Shown: positions 1-9,240, counted from the first letter of the stretch. The stretch: DNA of 64,000 bases from Sphingomonas albertensis (GCF_014358075.1 NZ_JACONT010000014.1:1-64000), one strand, 5' to 3'. Translations and numbers: made by a program. The notes: generated from the letters alone by a model not told the origin.

Positions 1-1288
1 CCTCCAAAATCTGGCTGTGCGTCCGCGTGTCCTTCATGCGCAGGTACACGATCAGCGACACGCCGATCATCGCCGTCACATACCAATAGAACCCACGCTC
101 CATGCCCTCGTTCTTCAGCCACAGCGCGACATATTCCGCCGTCCCGCCGAACATCGTGTTCGCCAGCGCGTACGGCAGAGCCACGCCCAGCGCGCGGACA
201 TGCGCCGGGAACAGCTCCGCCTTCACCACCGCGTTGATCGCGGTGTAGCCCGTCACGATGAACAGCGAACCCACGACAAGGCCGAACGCCAGATAGGGGT
301 TGGTCGCGGTTTCCAGCACGGTGAAGATCGGCACCGTGCACAGCACGCCGGCGATCCCGAACCCGACCATCAGCGGTTTCCGCCCGATCCGATCCGACAA
401 CGCCCCCGCCAACGGCTGGAACGCCGCATACAGCGCCAGCGCGGCAGTCATGATCAGCGTCGCGGATTCACGGCTGAACCCGCTCGTGTTGACCAGGAAC
501 TTCTGCATGTACGTGGTGTACGCATAGAAGGCGAGCGTACCGCCCGCGGTCAGCAGCAGCACGGTGAACGCCTCGCGCGGGTATTTGCTGAACAGCAGCC
601 ACCCGCTCGATTTCGGCGCACCGTCCGACTTGGCGTTCTGATAGCTCTCGGTCTCGAGCAGCCCGCGACGGATGCGGAACACGACCAGCGCCAGCACGCC
701 GCCGATCGCGAACGGAATGCGCCAGCCCCAGGCGTCGAGCTGCCCTTCGCTGAGCGTCGCCTGCAACAGCAGCAGCACGCCGAGCGCCAGCAACTGCCCG
801 GCGATCAGCGTGACGTACTGGAAGCTGGAGAAGAAGCCGCGCCGCGACTTGCCCGCCATTTCCGACAGATACACCGCGCTCGCGCCATATTCGCCGCCGA
901 CGCTGAGACCCTGCATCAGCCGTGCGAGGATCAACAGCGCCGGCGCGGCCCAGCCGATCGTCGCAAAGCCGGGCGTGATCGCGATCAGGAACGAGCCCGC
1001 ACACATTAGCGTCACCGAGAGCGTCAGGCCCGATTTGCGCCCGTGGCGATCGGCGTAGATGCCCATCACCCACGCGCCGATCGGCCGCATCAGGAAGCCG
1101 ACCGCGAACACCGCCGCGACGCTCATCAACTGCGCGGTCGAATTGCCCTTGGGGAAGAACACCGGCGCGAAATACAGCCCGAACGCGGAATAGACGTACC
1201 AGTCGAACCACTCGACCAGATTGCCTGCCGACCCGCCGAGGATCGATTTCAGCCGGTGGTTTTTCTCAGGCGGAAGTGTGCTGATCAT
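1..1288 (-). CDS. MHS-family MFS transporter (KgtP-like), C-terminus cut by window edge
   Basis: Inner-membrane 12-TM secondary transporter of the metabolite:H+ symporter (MHS) branch of the MFS, whose members move 2-oxoglutarate, citrate, proline or similar solutes. I translated it directly: it opens MISTLPPEKNHR, then has the family motif EWFDWYVYSAFG just before TM1, and the loop GIYADRHGRKSGL (MFS motif A) followed by the GLSVGGEYG region typical of KgtP/ProP. About 429 codons are present with no stop; the end lies beyond base 1. Its ATG overlaps the stop of the upstream M3 peptidase in a TAATG arrangement, so the two are probably translationally coupled, which suggests uptake linked to peptide breakdown. 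The exact substrate cannot be told from sequence. Confidence 0.9.
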   Translation of the reverse strand, partial: MISTLPPEKNHRLKSILGGSAGNLVEWFDWYVYSAFGLYFAPVFFPKGNSTAQLMSVAAVFAVGFLMRPIGAWVMGIYADRHGRKSGLTLSVTLMCAGSFLIAITPGFATIGWAAPALLILARLMQGLSVGGEYGASAVYLSEMAGKSRRGFFSSFQYVTLIAGQLLALGVLLLLQATLSEGQLDAWGWRIPFAIGGVLALVVFRIRRGLLETESYQNAKSDGAPKSSGWLLFSKYPREAFTVLLLTAGGTLAFYAYTTYMQKFLVNTSGFSRESATLIMTAALALYAAFQPLAGALSDRIGRKPLMVGFGIAGVLCTVPIFTVLETATNPYLAFGLVVGSLFIVTGYTAINAVVKAELFPAHVRALGVALPYALANTMFGGTAEYVALWLKNEGMERGFYWYVTAMIGVSLIVYLRMKDTRTHSQILE

Positions 1289-3411
1289 TATTTATCCCCC
1301 TGGGTCGCAAACCCGCGCTTCTTGAGCAGCGCGTTCACGTCAGGATCACGCCCCCGGAACGCGCGATACGCCTCGGCGCGATCGGTCTCGTTACCTGTCG
1401 ACAACAGAACCTTGGCGAACTTGTCCGCGGTCGCCTTGTCCCAAGGGCTGCCCGCCTCCTCGAACGCCGCGAACGTGTCGGCATCCATCGTCTCGGACCA
1501 GAGGTAGCTGTAATAGCCCGCCGAATAGCTGTCCGACGCGAACAGGTGCTGGAACTGCGGCACCCGGTGACGCATCACAAGTTGCTTCGGCATACCGATC
1601 TCGGCGAGCGTCGCGGCCTCGAACTTGTCGGGATCGATCACGCCGTCGGGCACGGTGTGGATCTTCATGTCGACGATCGCCGAGGACAGATACTCGGTGG
1701 TCGCAAAGCCCTGGTTGAAGGTGCGCGACTTCTCGATCTTGTCGAGCAGGTCCTGCGGCATCGCCGCCTTGGTCTGGTAATGCCGCGCATATTTGTCGAG
1801 CACGTCGCGGGTCAGCAGCCAATGCTCGTTCACCTGGCTCGGATATTCCACGAAGTCGCGCGGCGTGCCGGCAAGCCCCGGATAATAGACGTTCTGGAGC
1901 ATCGCATGGATCGCATGGCCGAACTCGTGGAACAGCGTCTGCGCATCGTCGAGGCTAATCAGGATCGGCTCGCCGGGCGCACCCTTGGCGAAATTGTTGT
2001 TGTTCGACGACAGCACAAGCTGCGCCGGCGCGAGCCCACGCTGCCCGCGATACGTGTTCGCCCACGCGCCGGACCGCTTGCCGGTCCGCGCGAAATCGTC
2101 GCGATAGAACAGCCCGACATCCTTGCCGGCCTTGTCCGTCACGCTCCACACGCGCATGTTCGGCTCGAACACGGGAACGGTGCCGGTGATCTCCTTGAAG
2201 TTCAGCCCGTACAGCCGGTTAGCGGCGTACAGCGAGCCTTGGATGATGTTGCCGAGCTCGAAATACGGCTTCAACTGCGCCTGATCGAGGTCGTACCGCG
2301 CCTTGCGGACTTTCTCCTGATAGAAGCGGTAATCCCACGGCTCGATCGTCAGCGACGTGCCGGCGACCTTCTGCATGTCCGCGACCTCCTCGGCGACGCG
2401 CCCCTTGGCAGCGGGCCAGACGCGCATCATCAGGTCCATCGCCGCAGCGGGCGTCTTCGCCATCGTGTCCTGCATGCGCCAGTCGGCATGCGTCTTGAAC
2501 CCGAGCAGGTGCGCGCGGTCGGCGCGCAGCTTGACGATCTGCGCGATCGTCGCGTTCGTGTCGTTCGCATCGCCATTGTCGCCACGATTGACGAACGCAC
2601 GCCACACCTTCTCGCGCAGCGCACGGTCGGTGGCATAGGTCAGAACCGGATCGACCGCGGAGCGCGTGTTGACGATCGCAAAGCCCGGCAGCTTCCGCTC
2701 GGCCGCCGCAGCTTTGGCGACCGCTTTCACGCTGTCGGGCAGGCCAGCGAGTTGCGCCTCGTCGGTGACCGAGATGGCCTTGCTCTCGTCGGCCAGCAGC
2801 TTCTCGCCGAACGTCGAGAAGGCGGTCGCAAGCTGCTGGTTATACTGCGAAAGCTGCGCCTTCTGCGCATCGTTCAGCTTGGCGCCCTGACGGACATAGC
2901 TGTCGTAGATCCGCGTCACGAGGCGGATCTGCTGCGCGTTCAGCCCGCTCGAATTGCGCGTGTCGTAGATCGCCTGGATGCGCGCGAACAGCGGCTTGTC
3001 GAACGTGATCGCATCTGACGCCGCGGAGAATTTCGGCGACCATTCGCGGTCGAGCTTCTGGTACGCGGGCGTGTTCATGTTGCCGGTCATCACGCCGAAC
3101 AGCGTCATCACCTGCCCATAGCGCTTGCCGGCCAACTGCATCGGCACGATCGTGTTGGCGAACGTCGGCTTGGCCGGATTGTCGGCGATCTTGCGGTAGT
3201 CCGCGGCGCGCTCGGCCAACGTCGTCTCGAACGCCTGCGGGAACAGCTCGGGACGAACCTTGTCCCAGGGCGGCACCCCGCCGGTCGGGCCGGTCCAGTC
3301 GGCAAGCAAGGGATTCGCGGCGGGTGTCGTGGTGGCTGCACCAGTCTGCGCGACGACGGATGTAGACGCCATCAGCGCAACGGCACTGGCGGCGAGGTAT
3401 AGAAACTGCAC
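1288..3411 (-). CDS. M3 family oligopeptidase (peptidyl-dipeptidase Dcp type), exported
   Basis: Zinc metallopeptidase of family M3 (thimet oligopeptidase/Dcp group), which cleaves short peptides. The zinc motif HEFGHAIH is at residues 495-502, with the expected downstream Glu-containing helix region (YPSQVNEHW). The length, 707 aa, is usual for the family. An N-terminal signal peptide (about residues 1-22, ending near VVAQTG) points to the periplasm. The start is GTG at 3411 with GGGAG six bases upstream; the ATG two bases further upstream is out of frame. It overlaps the MHS transporter start by one base, so the two form an operon. Confidence 0.93.
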   Translation of the reverse strand: MQFLYLAASAVALMASTSVVAQTGAATTTPAANPLLADWTGPTGGVPPWDKVRPELFPQAFETTLAERAADYRKIADNPAKPTFANTIVPMQLAGKRYGQVMTLFGVMTGNMNTPAYQKLDREWSPKFSAASDAITFDKPLFARIQAIYDTRNSSGLNAQQIRLVTRIYDSYVRQGAKLNDAQKAQLSQYNQQLATAFSTFGEKLLADESKAISVTDEAQLAGLPDSVKAVAKAAAAERKLPGFAIVNTRSAVDPVLTYATDRALREKVWRAFVNRGDNGDANDTNATIAQIVKLRADRAHLLGFKTHADWRMQDTMAKTPAAAMDLMMRVWPAAKGRVAEEVADMQKVAGTSLTIEPWDYRFYQEKVRKARYDLDQAQLKPYFELGNIIQGSLYAANRLYGLNFKEITGTVPVFEPNMRVWSVTDKAGKDVGLFYRDDFARTGKRSGAWANTYRGQRGLAPAQLVLSSNNNNFAKGAPGEPILISLDDAQTLFHEFGHAIHAMLQNVYYPGLAGTPRDFVEYPSQVNEHWLLTRDVLDKYARHYQTKAAMPQDLLDKIEKSRTFNQGFATTEYLSSAIVDMKIHTVPDGVIDPDKFEAATLAEIGMPKQLVMRHRVPQFQHLFASDSYSAGYYSYLWSETMDADTFAAFEEAGSPWDKATADKFAKVLLSTGNETDRAEAYRAFRGRDPDVNALLKKRGFATQGDK

Positions 3412-3517
3412 ATGGATCTCCCGGTCGATGTACCGGGTAGCATAGAGATAAAGTCACACAGAGGAAGCGGCACGGGGCAATTAGCCCCTGACCCGCCGCG
3501 GCGGGCGACCGTTCCGC

Positions 3518-3700
3518 TCAGTCCAGCGGCAGTTCGTTCGCCACCTGGGTCGCTGCGATCTCCGCCGCGGCGATCAGCCGGCGCCCGGTCTCCGCCGCCG
3601 CCTCCGGGGTCATCGCGATCGCCAGCCCGACGGGCCCATCGAGCGTGACCAGACCGTTCTCCGCCGCCGCTACGCCCGGTATCGTTTCCGGCTTCAACAT
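3518..3700 (-). CDS. small protein of unknown function (60 aa)
   Basis: A 60-residue protein, acidic to neutral and Ala-rich, with no signal peptide, no membrane segment and no cysteine. The middle reads like a short beta-strand plus an amphipathic helix (TPEAAAETGRRLIAAAEIAA). It lies alone between the M3 peptidase promoter and the Crp/Fnr gene, on the same strand as both. Codon use is like that of its neighbours, which is the main argument that it is real. I do not recognise a family. Confidence 0.6.
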   Translation of the reverse strand: MLKPETIPGVAAAENGLVTLDGPVGLAIAMTPEAAAETGRRLIAAAEIAATQVANELPLD

Positions 3701-3754
3701 TATCGCGCTCCAGCTTGATCGGTTCCGGCAGCGATCCGCTGCTGCCGGCCGCAG

Positions 3755-4471
3755 TCAGTCGCCTCGGGAACCATAGAGATATTGTGGTTCGAACTCCGCA
3801 ACGGCTGCGAGCGCCTTACGATCCAAGATGTTCACCTCACCTGCCTTGAAAGTCAGCAGATTCTTCTCGCGCAATGCTCTCAGCACGCGGTTTACATGCA
3901 CGCCGGTCAGCCCGCTCGCCTCGGCCAGATCGGGCTGCGTCATCGGCAGCATGTATCGCCCGTCGGCGGCCATCCCGACCATCTCCAGCCGCGCGTTCAT
4001 CTCGCAGAACAGGTGTGCAACCCGTCCTTCGGCACCGAGGCGGCCGAGCCGGAAAATCCACTCGCGGTGCATAGCCGCGTCGAGCAGCGTACTGAACCAC
4101 AGCTTCTGCGTCAGATGCGGATAGCGTTCGGTGATCGTCTGCAGCGTGCGGTGTTCGAAACAGGCGATCTTAACCGGCCCCAGGGTGGCGATGTCGTGAT
4201 CGAGCCGCTTCATCGGAAAGGCGTGAAGATCGACGAAATCGCCGGGCACGTGCACCGCGACCAACTGCCGCTGGCCCTCGCGGTCGTCCATGTAGCGACA
4301 GACGAACCCTTCGAGCAGCAGCGTGCTCGTTTCGATCAGGGCGCCCGCGCGCACGATCTGCTTGCGCGCAGGCACGTGCCGCACGGATTCGATGCTGTCC
4401 TCCAGCACCTGCTTTTCTTCATCGCTCAACTCATGGCGGCCGCGCCCCATGAGAAACTTTTCCGAGATCAT
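3755..4471 (-). CDS. Crp/Fnr family transcriptional regulator
   Basis: DNA-binding regulator of about 238 aa: N-terminal cyclic-nucleotide-binding-type beta-barrel (residues about 20-125), dimerisation helix, and C-terminal winged helix with the helix-turn-helix around TQPDLAEASGLTGVHVNRVL. There is no cluster of N-terminal cysteines, so it is not an oxygen-sensing [4Fe-4S] FNR; the effector is unknown. I start it at the ATG giving MISEKFLMG (4471) rather than 42 bases upstream, because family members begin near this point. An FNR-type palindrome lies 66 bases upstream, between this gene and the divergent GntA-like gene, which suggests autoregulation and control of that pair. Confidence 0.9.
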   Translation of the reverse strand: MISEKFLMGRGRHELSDEEKQVLEDSIESVRHVPARKQIVRAGALIETSTLLLEGFVCRYMDDREGQRQLVAVHVPGDFVDLHAFPMKRLDHDIATLGPVKIACFEHRTLQTITERYPHLTQKLWFSTLLDAAMHREWIFRLGRLGAEGRVAHLFCEMNARLEMVGMAADGRYMLPMTQPDLAEASGLTGVHVNRVLRALREKNLLTFKAGEVNILDRKALAAVAEFEPQYLYGSRGD

Positions 4472-4536
4472 CCAGGCCCCTTTTCCGCGTGTTCCCGTAC
4501 CGCCCCGCGGCATAAAAGAACAGATCGGGATTCGTA

Positions 4537-4550
4537 CTGATACATATCAA
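4537..4550. promoter_or_regulatory. FNR-type box between divergent genes
   Basis: The sequence ctgat-acat-atcaa reads TTGAT-N4-ATCAG on the minus strand, one mismatch from the FNR/FixK consensus TTGAT-N4-ATCAA. It sits midway in the 131-base gap between the Crp/Fnr gene (start 4471, minus) and the GntA-like gene (start 4603, plus). The adjacent Crp/Fnr protein is the obvious candidate binder, but its recognition helix (GVHVNRVL) lacks the exact E-x-x-S-R pattern of FNR, so binding is an inference. Confidence 0.5.
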
Positions 4551-4602
4551 AGATCGTGTCGCGGGCGAAACATTGGCCTCGCTCGCGGGTTCCTCCCCGA
4601 CC

Positions 4603-5289
4603 ATGTATCAGCCAATCTTCCAAAACGACCATCCCCTCGCGCGCAAGTTTATCGAAACGGTGCAGGCACCGCAGTTTCCGTGTGTCGGAGCAAAGTCTGC
4701 GCTCGCGAAAGGACAGATGGACATTCTCGTCGCGCGCGACGTGCGATCTGCTTGGGATGACATGAGAATTTCCCCCGCTTTGGGCGAAACCGTTCGCAAA
4801 TACCGCGAAGACCGCGCCATATTTCGGACGCTCATCATCCTGTTCGAGGCCCCTGCCTTGTTGTCCGAAGAGCAGTTCGAGGCGCATCTCTGGGCGCGCG
4901 CGCAGTCGCTCAGCGACAAGGACACGTGGCTCGGCTATCGGCCCGACCCGTCGGTCAGCAGCGATCCCGACGATCCCCATTTCTCATTGAGCTTTGCCGG
5001 CGAAGCGTTCTTCGTCGTCGGCCTGCATCCGAACGCAAGCCGCCCGGCGCGAAAATTCGAATCGCCGGCGATGGTCTTCAACCTGCACGACCAGTTCGAG
5101 GTGCTGCGTACCCAGCAGCGCTACGACAAGTTGCGCTCATCGATCCTCGCGCGCGATCTCGAGCTCGCCGGATCGATGAACCCGATGCTGGCGCGTCACG
5201 GCGAAAGCAGCGAAGCGCGGCAATATAGCGGCCGTGTGGTCGACGAATCCTGGAAATGCCCCTTCAAGCGAGATGACGCGCATGGCTGA
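4603..5289 (+). CDS. YqcI/YcgG family protein, GntA-like heme-dependent N-hydroxylase
   Basis: About 228 aa belonging to the YqcI/YcgG family. A characterised member, GntA of cyanobacterial guanitoxin synthesis, is a heme-dependent N-hydroxylase of a guanidine amino acid. Hallmarks seen here are the N-terminal HPLARKF and FPCVGAKSAL motifs (Cys27 the probable heme ligand), a central GYRPDP and the C-terminal CPFKRD. I use the ATG at 4603; a TTG 30 bases upstream is possible and neither has a clear Shine-Dalgarno site. The gene overlaps the next one (DUF1989) by 8 bases, so the two are co-translated, and an FNR-like box lies 53 bases upstream. The substrate in this organism is unknown; arginine or another guanidine compound is a guess from the family. 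Confidence 0.8.
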   Translation: MYQPIFQNDHPLARKFIETVQAPQFPCVGAKSALAKGQMDILVARDVRSAWDDMRISPALGETVRKYREDRAIFRTLIILFEAPALLSEEQFEAHLWARAQSLSDKDTWLGYRPDPSVSSDPDDPHFSLSFAGEAFFVVGLHPNASRPARKFESPAMVFNLHDQFEVLRTQQRYDKLRSSILARDLELAGSMNPMLARHGESSEARQYSGRVVDESWKCPFKRDDAHG

Positions 5290-5869
5290 TATCAAGACGA
5301 TCCCGCCGCGCTCGGGCGCCGGTTTCACGCTCGACAAGGGCCAGACGCTGACCGTGATCGATCCCGAGGGTCGCCAGGTATCGGACCTGCTGGCGTATAA
5401 CCGCGCCGACATCCGCGAGGCGATCTCTTCGGGGCGGACGCTCGATTATGCGAGCCGGCTGTATCTGACGACCGGCGACCTGCTGTATTCGAACCGCAGC
5501 AACGTGATGCTGGAGATCGTCTCGGACGATGTCGGTCGGCACGATTTCCTGCTGACGCCGTGCTCGAAGGAAACCTTCGCGATCATTTATGGCGATACCG
5601 ATCCGCACCGCGGCTGCTTCGGCAATCTCGCCGAAGCGCTTGCGCCATGGGATATCGAGCCCGACCAGATCCCGGTGGCATTCAACTGTTTCATGAACGT
5701 GCCGATCAACGGCGAAACCGGGGAGTTCACCGTCGAGCCGCCGCTGAGCGAGGCCGGCGACACGATCGTCTTTCGCGCGGCGATGGACCTGGTGATCGGG
5801 ATGACCGCATGCTCGGCGCTGCAATCCAACGGCGGCAGCTTCAAGCCGATCCAGTACCGGATCGACTGA
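5282..5869 (+). CDS. DUF1989 / urea carboxylase-associated family protein
   Basis: A 195-residue protein of the DUF1989 family. Relatives sit beside urea carboxylase, and some are reported to act on guanidine compounds or amines. Visible conserved elements are PRSGAGFTLDKGQTLTVIDPEGRQVSD at the N-terminus, then the metal-site-like Cys/His region PCSKETF, DPHRGCFGNL and FNCFMNVP. The start could be this ATG or one 9 bases upstream, both inside the end of the GntA-like gene. Co-translation with a family member of a guanidine N-hydroxylase supports a shared job in nitrogenous small-molecule metabolism, but no reaction can be assigned. Confidence 0.8.
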   Translation: MADIKTIPPRSGAGFTLDKGQTLTVIDPEGRQVSDLLAYNRADIREAISSGRTLDYASRLYLTTGDLLYSNRSNVMLEIVSDDVGRHDFLLTPCSKETFAIIYGDTDPHRGCFGNLAEALAPWDIEPDQIPVAFNCFMNVPINGETGEFTVEPPLSEAGDTIVFRAAMDLVIGMTACSALQSNGGSFKPIQYRID

Positions 5870-5875
5870 GCATAG

Positions 5876-7042
5876 TCAGGGGTGCTGGCGGACCGCCCCA
5901 GCCGCGCGGACGTCGGCAATCGTCGGATAGCCGTTGACCGCCATCAGCAGGTCCGCCTCGGCCAGCAGACATTTGAGGACATGCGCCGCGCCCGCTGCGC
6001 CGTCGAGCGCCAGCCCGTAGGTATAGGGTCGGCCGACCCCGATGGCGGTCGCGCCGAGCGCAAGCGCCTTGACCACGTCGGTCCCCGACCGGACGCCTGA
6101 ATCGAACAGCACGGGCGTCGATCCGGAGGCGGCGACGACACCCGGCAGCATGTCGATCGCGGCGATCCCGCCGTTTGCCTGCCGTCCGCCATGGTTCGAG
6201 CAGTAGATGCCATCCGCGCCCTCGTCGATCGCGCGGCGGGCGTCGTCGGGATAGCAGATGCCCTTGAGCACGATCGGCAGCTTCGTCAGCGACCGCAGCC
6301 ACGGCATGTCCGCCCAGGTCAGCACGCGGCCGAACGTCGCCGCCCAGGCGCCGATCGCCGCCGCCGGATCCTCCTCGGGCGGTTTGGCGAGCAATTTGCG
6401 GAAGGCCGGGTCCGAGAAATAGTTCATCAGCACATGGCCGCGCAGCTGCGGGAAATTCGCCGCGTTCAGGTCGCGCGGTCGCCACCCCGTTACCCAGGTG
6501 TCGAGCGTCACGACGATGGCCTTATACCCGGCCGCCTCCGCGCGGTGGACCAGGCTCTCCGCGACGCCGACGTCCTTGGGCGTATAGAGCTGGAAGAAGC
6601 CGGGCGTATCGCCAAGCGTCTCCGCGACCGTTTCCAATGGATCGTTCGACAGCGTCGACGCCATCAGCGGCACGCCGGTGATCGCCGACGCACGCGCCGC
6701 CGCGAGGTCGCCATGCTGGTCCTGTGTACAGATCCCGTTGATCCCGACCGGGGCCATGAACAGCGGCGTCGGCAGCGTCATCCCGAACAGATCGATCGAC
6801 AGGTTGCGCCGGCTGCAATCGACCATCATCCGCGGCGTGAGCCCCCAATGCCGAAACGCGCGCGCATTCTCGTCTTGCGTGAACTCGTCCCCGCACCCGC
6901 CCTGGAGATACGACAGCACCGCCGGCGGCAGCGCCGCCCTCGCGCGCTGTTCAAGCGTCGCGAAATCGACCGGCAGCGTCGGCACCACGCCGCGCAGGCC
7001 AGCGCCATAGATCGCGTTCTGAAAATCGCCGTAATGCGCCAT
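5876..7042 (-). CDS. FMN-dependent alpha-hydroxy-acid oxidase, lactate 2-monooxygenase-like
   Basis: TIM-barrel flavoprotein oxidising a 2-hydroxy acid (388 aa). FMN and active-site elements are in order: MAPVG near residue 90, TLDTW, the catalytic Lys in LPIVLKGI, the catalytic His-Arg in SNHGGRQ, then FDSGVRSGTDVVKALALGA and GRPYTYGLA. The AKPPEEDP insertion and overall pattern are those of lactate 2-monooxygenases rather than glycolate oxidases, but the substrate is uncertain. The start is the ATG giving MAHYGDF; the upstream reading-frame extension runs through tRNA-Leu and is not real. It is convergent with the DUF1989 gene, whose stop lies 7 bases away. Confidence 0.9.
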   Translation of the reverse strand: MAHYGDFQNAIYGAGLRGVVPTLPVDFATLEQRARAALPPAVLSYLQGGCGDEFTQDENARAFRHWGLTPRMMVDCSRRNLSIDLFGMTLPTPLFMAPVGINGICTQDQHGDLAAARASAITGVPLMASTLSNDPLETVAETLGDTPGFFQLYTPKDVGVAESLVHRAEAAGYKAIVVTLDTWVTGWRPRDLNAANFPQLRGHVLMNYFSDPAFRKLLAKPPEEDPAAAIGAWAATFGRVLTWADMPWLRSLTKLPIVLKGICYPDDARRAIDEGADGIYCSNHGGRQANGGIAAIDMLPGVVAASGSTPVLFDSGVRSGTDVVKALALGATAIGVGRPYTYGLALDGAAGAAHVLKCLLAEADLLMAVNGYPTIADVRAAGAVRQHP

Positions 7043-7153
7043 CGGGACCTCTCGCATGTCTGTTTGCGACGATCGTGGCGGAGTGGCGGAAAGACTGCAA
7101 TCGGACGCAGCGCACAAACGTACGCGCGGCCTTACAGACGGACTATTTGGAAA

Positions 7154-7239
7154 TGGTGCCCCTGGCCGGAATCGAACCAGCATGCCTTGCGGCAACCGAT
7201 TTTGAGTCGGTCGCGTCTACCAATTTCGCCACAGGGGCA
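7154..7239 (-). tRNA. tRNA-Leu (anticodon CAA), CCA encoded
   Basis: Class II tRNA on the minus strand: 7-bp acceptor TGCCCCT/AGGGGCA, anticodon stem ACCGA/TCGGT with loop CTCAAAA (anticodon CAA), a long variable arm (TGCCGCAAGGCA hairpin), T-loop GGTTCGAATCC, and an encoded CCA at 7154-7156. Confidence 0.97.
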
Positions 7240-7304
7240 GCGGCGGGTTGGCTAGACGAAGCTTTCCTCCGCCGCAAGCTGTCTTGACCGGAAAACGCAT
7301 CCGT

Positions 7305-8813
7305 TCAGTTCCTCGGCGGTTGGCGACGGTAGCTGAGCGCTTCGGCGATGTGGATGCGGCCGACGGTCTCGCTGTTCGCGAGGTCGGCGATGGTACGGCC
7401 GACGCGGAGGATCCGGGTATAGCCGCGGGCGGTCAGCCGCATCGCTTCGGCGGCTTGGGCGAGCAGTTTTCGGCCGGGTTCGTCGGGCGTAGCGACGGCA
7501 TCGAGCAATGCGCCATCCGCCTCCGCATTCGTGCGGACCGGGTGGTCGCGGTAACGGTCGGTCTGGATCGCCCGGGCCGCGGCAACGCGGGCGGCGACTT
7601 CGGCCGAGCCTTCGGTCGGTGGCGGCAGGATCAGGTCGGCAGCACTGACCGCCTGGACGTCGATGTGCAGGTCGATCCGGTCGAGCAATGGCCCGGACAC
7701 CTTCGCCTGATAATCTGCGGCGCACTTCGGGGCTCTCGCGCAGGCAAGACTCGCATCGCCGAGATGGCCGCACCGACATGGGTTCATGGCCGCGATCAAC
7801 TGGACGCGAGCGGGGAACGTGACGTGTGCGTTGGCGCGGGCGACGCTGACCGTACCGGTTTCCAACGGTTGGCGCAGCGAATCGAGGACGGCGCGCTGGA
7901 ACTCCGGCAGTTCGTCGAGAAACAACACGCCGAGATGCGCAAGGCTGACCTCGCCCGGCTTCACCTTCAGTCCCCCGCCGGTGAGCGCCGCCATCGATGC
8001 GGAATGATGCGGGGCGCGGAACGGCCGCGTCCGGGTGAGGCGACCGCCGGTCAGCGTGCCGGCGACCGACTGGACCATCGACACTTCGAGCGCCTCGGCG
8101 GGGTCGAGCGGCGGCAGGATGCCGGGAAGGCACGACGCCATGAGGGACTTCCCAGACCCCGGCGGACCTACCATCAGTAAATTGTGAGAACCTGCCGCGG
8201 CGATCTCCAGCGCACGCTTGGCGGTCTCCTGCCCCTTCACCTGCCGCAAGTCCGGACCGTGATCGGCGGCTTCGGCGATTCCCGGCTTGGGCGGGCTAAG
8301 CAGGCCTTGACCCTTGAAGTGGTTGAGCAACGCCAGCAGGTCGGGCGCGGCGATCACCTCGATCTCGCCCGCCCAGGCCGCCTCCGAGCCTTGCGCGGCG
8401 GGGCAGACGAGCCCCTTCCCTACTTCCGATGCGTGGAGCGCCGCGAGCAGCACGCCCGGCGACGCGGTGATCCGCGCGTCGAGCCCGAGTTCGCCGACGA
8501 TCACGTAATCCGCCAGCGCTTCGGCATCGACCACCCCCATCGCCGCCAGCAACGCCAGCGCGATAGGTAGATCGAAATGCGACCCTTCTTTTGGGAGATC
8601 GGCCGGCGACAGGTTCACCGCGATGCGTTTCGGCGGCAGCGACAGCCCCATCCCGGCGATCGCGCCGCGCACGCGTTCGCGACTTTCGCCGACCGCCTTG
8701 TCCGCCAGGCCGACGACGTTGAACGCTGGAAGTCCTGGAATCAGTTGGACTTGCACCTCGACCGCGCGCGCTTCGAGTCCCAGATACGCCACCGTCGCTA
8801 CGATCGCCGCCAT
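7305..8813 (-). CDS. comM: YifB/ComM-type Mg chelatase-like AAA+ ATPase
   Basis: Hexameric AAA+ helicase related to ComM, which promotes branch migration during natural transformation. It has 502 aa in the family's usual layout: N-terminal Lon-protease-like fold (residues about 1-170), AAA+ core with Walker A GPPGSGKS near residue 215, Walker B LFLDELPEF, a cysteine cluster starting NPCRCGHLG, and a C-terminal Mg-chelatase domain. The start is placed at MAAIVATVAYLG, the standard N-terminus, nine codons inside the longest frame. It stands alone between tRNA-Leu and a small plus-strand membrane protein. Confidence 0.95.
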   Translation of the reverse strand: MAAIVATVAYLGLEARAVEVQVQLIPGLPAFNVVGLADKAVGESRERVRGAIAGMGLSLPPKRIAVNLSPADLPKEGSHFDLPIALALLAAMGVVDAEALADYVIVGELGLDARITASPGVLLAALHASEVGKGLVCPAAQGSEAAWAGEIEVIAAPDLLALLNHFKGQGLLSPPKPGIAEAADHGPDLRQVKGQETAKRALEIAAAGSHNLLMVGPPGSGKSLMASCLPGILPPLDPAEALEVSMVQSVAGTLTGGRLTRTRPFRAPHHSASMAALTGGGLKVKPGEVSLAHLGVLFLDELPEFQRAVLDSLRQPLETGTVSVARANAHVTFPARVQLIAAMNPCRCGHLGDASLACARAPKCAADYQAKVSGPLLDRIDLHIDVQAVSAADLILPPPTEGSAEVAARVAAARAIQTDRYRDHPVRTNAEADGALLDAVATPDEPGRKLLAQAAEAMRLTARGYTRILRVGRTIADLANSETVGRIHIAEALSYRRQPPRN

Positions 8814-8928
8814 GCCCGCTCCCCCGCGACACGACGTCACGCCTTATTCATACCCGATTTGCCATGTCTGCAAGGACGGGTCGCACCGATCGCCCCACCG
8901 TCTTGCCATCCTAATACACCGGACCCAC

Positions 8929-9240
8929 ATGCCTTCCGTGAAAGCAGTCCGCTCCCCCGTTCTCCGCTTCGGCCAGTTGCTGCTCGGGATACTGCTGATC
9001 CTGAGTGCGCCGATTCTCGCGCCGCTTCCGGGACCGGCGGGGATTTTCCTGTTCGCTGGCGGGATGGTGCTCGTGCTGCGCAATTCACGCTGGGCGCGGT
9101 TGAAATGGGCGCGGTTGAAGCGGCGCTGGCCGCGGACCGGGCATTTCGTCGATCGGATGATGCGGCGGCAGAGCGCGATGCGGCGACATGAGCGTGCCAA
9201 AGCCGCGAAAAGCATGCCCGTCACGCTGGGTGTGAATTGA
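8929..9240 (+). CDS. small inner-membrane protein (PGPGW-like)
   Basis: A 103-residue membrane protein with two hydrophobic segments (about residues 12-30 and 35-52) separated by PLPGPAG, resembling the putative PGPGW transmembrane family. The C-terminal half is strongly basic (many Arg/Lys) and probably cytoplasmic. The start is the ATG giving MPSVKAVRS; upstream extensions of the frame overlap comM and are not supported. It is followed 87 bases later by rpmH. Function unknown. Confidence 0.75.
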   Translation: MPSVKAVRSPVLRFGQLLLGILLILSAPILAPLPGPAGIFLFAGGMVLVLRNSRWARLKWARLKRRWPRTGHFVDRMMRRQSAMRRHERAKAAKSMPVTLGVN

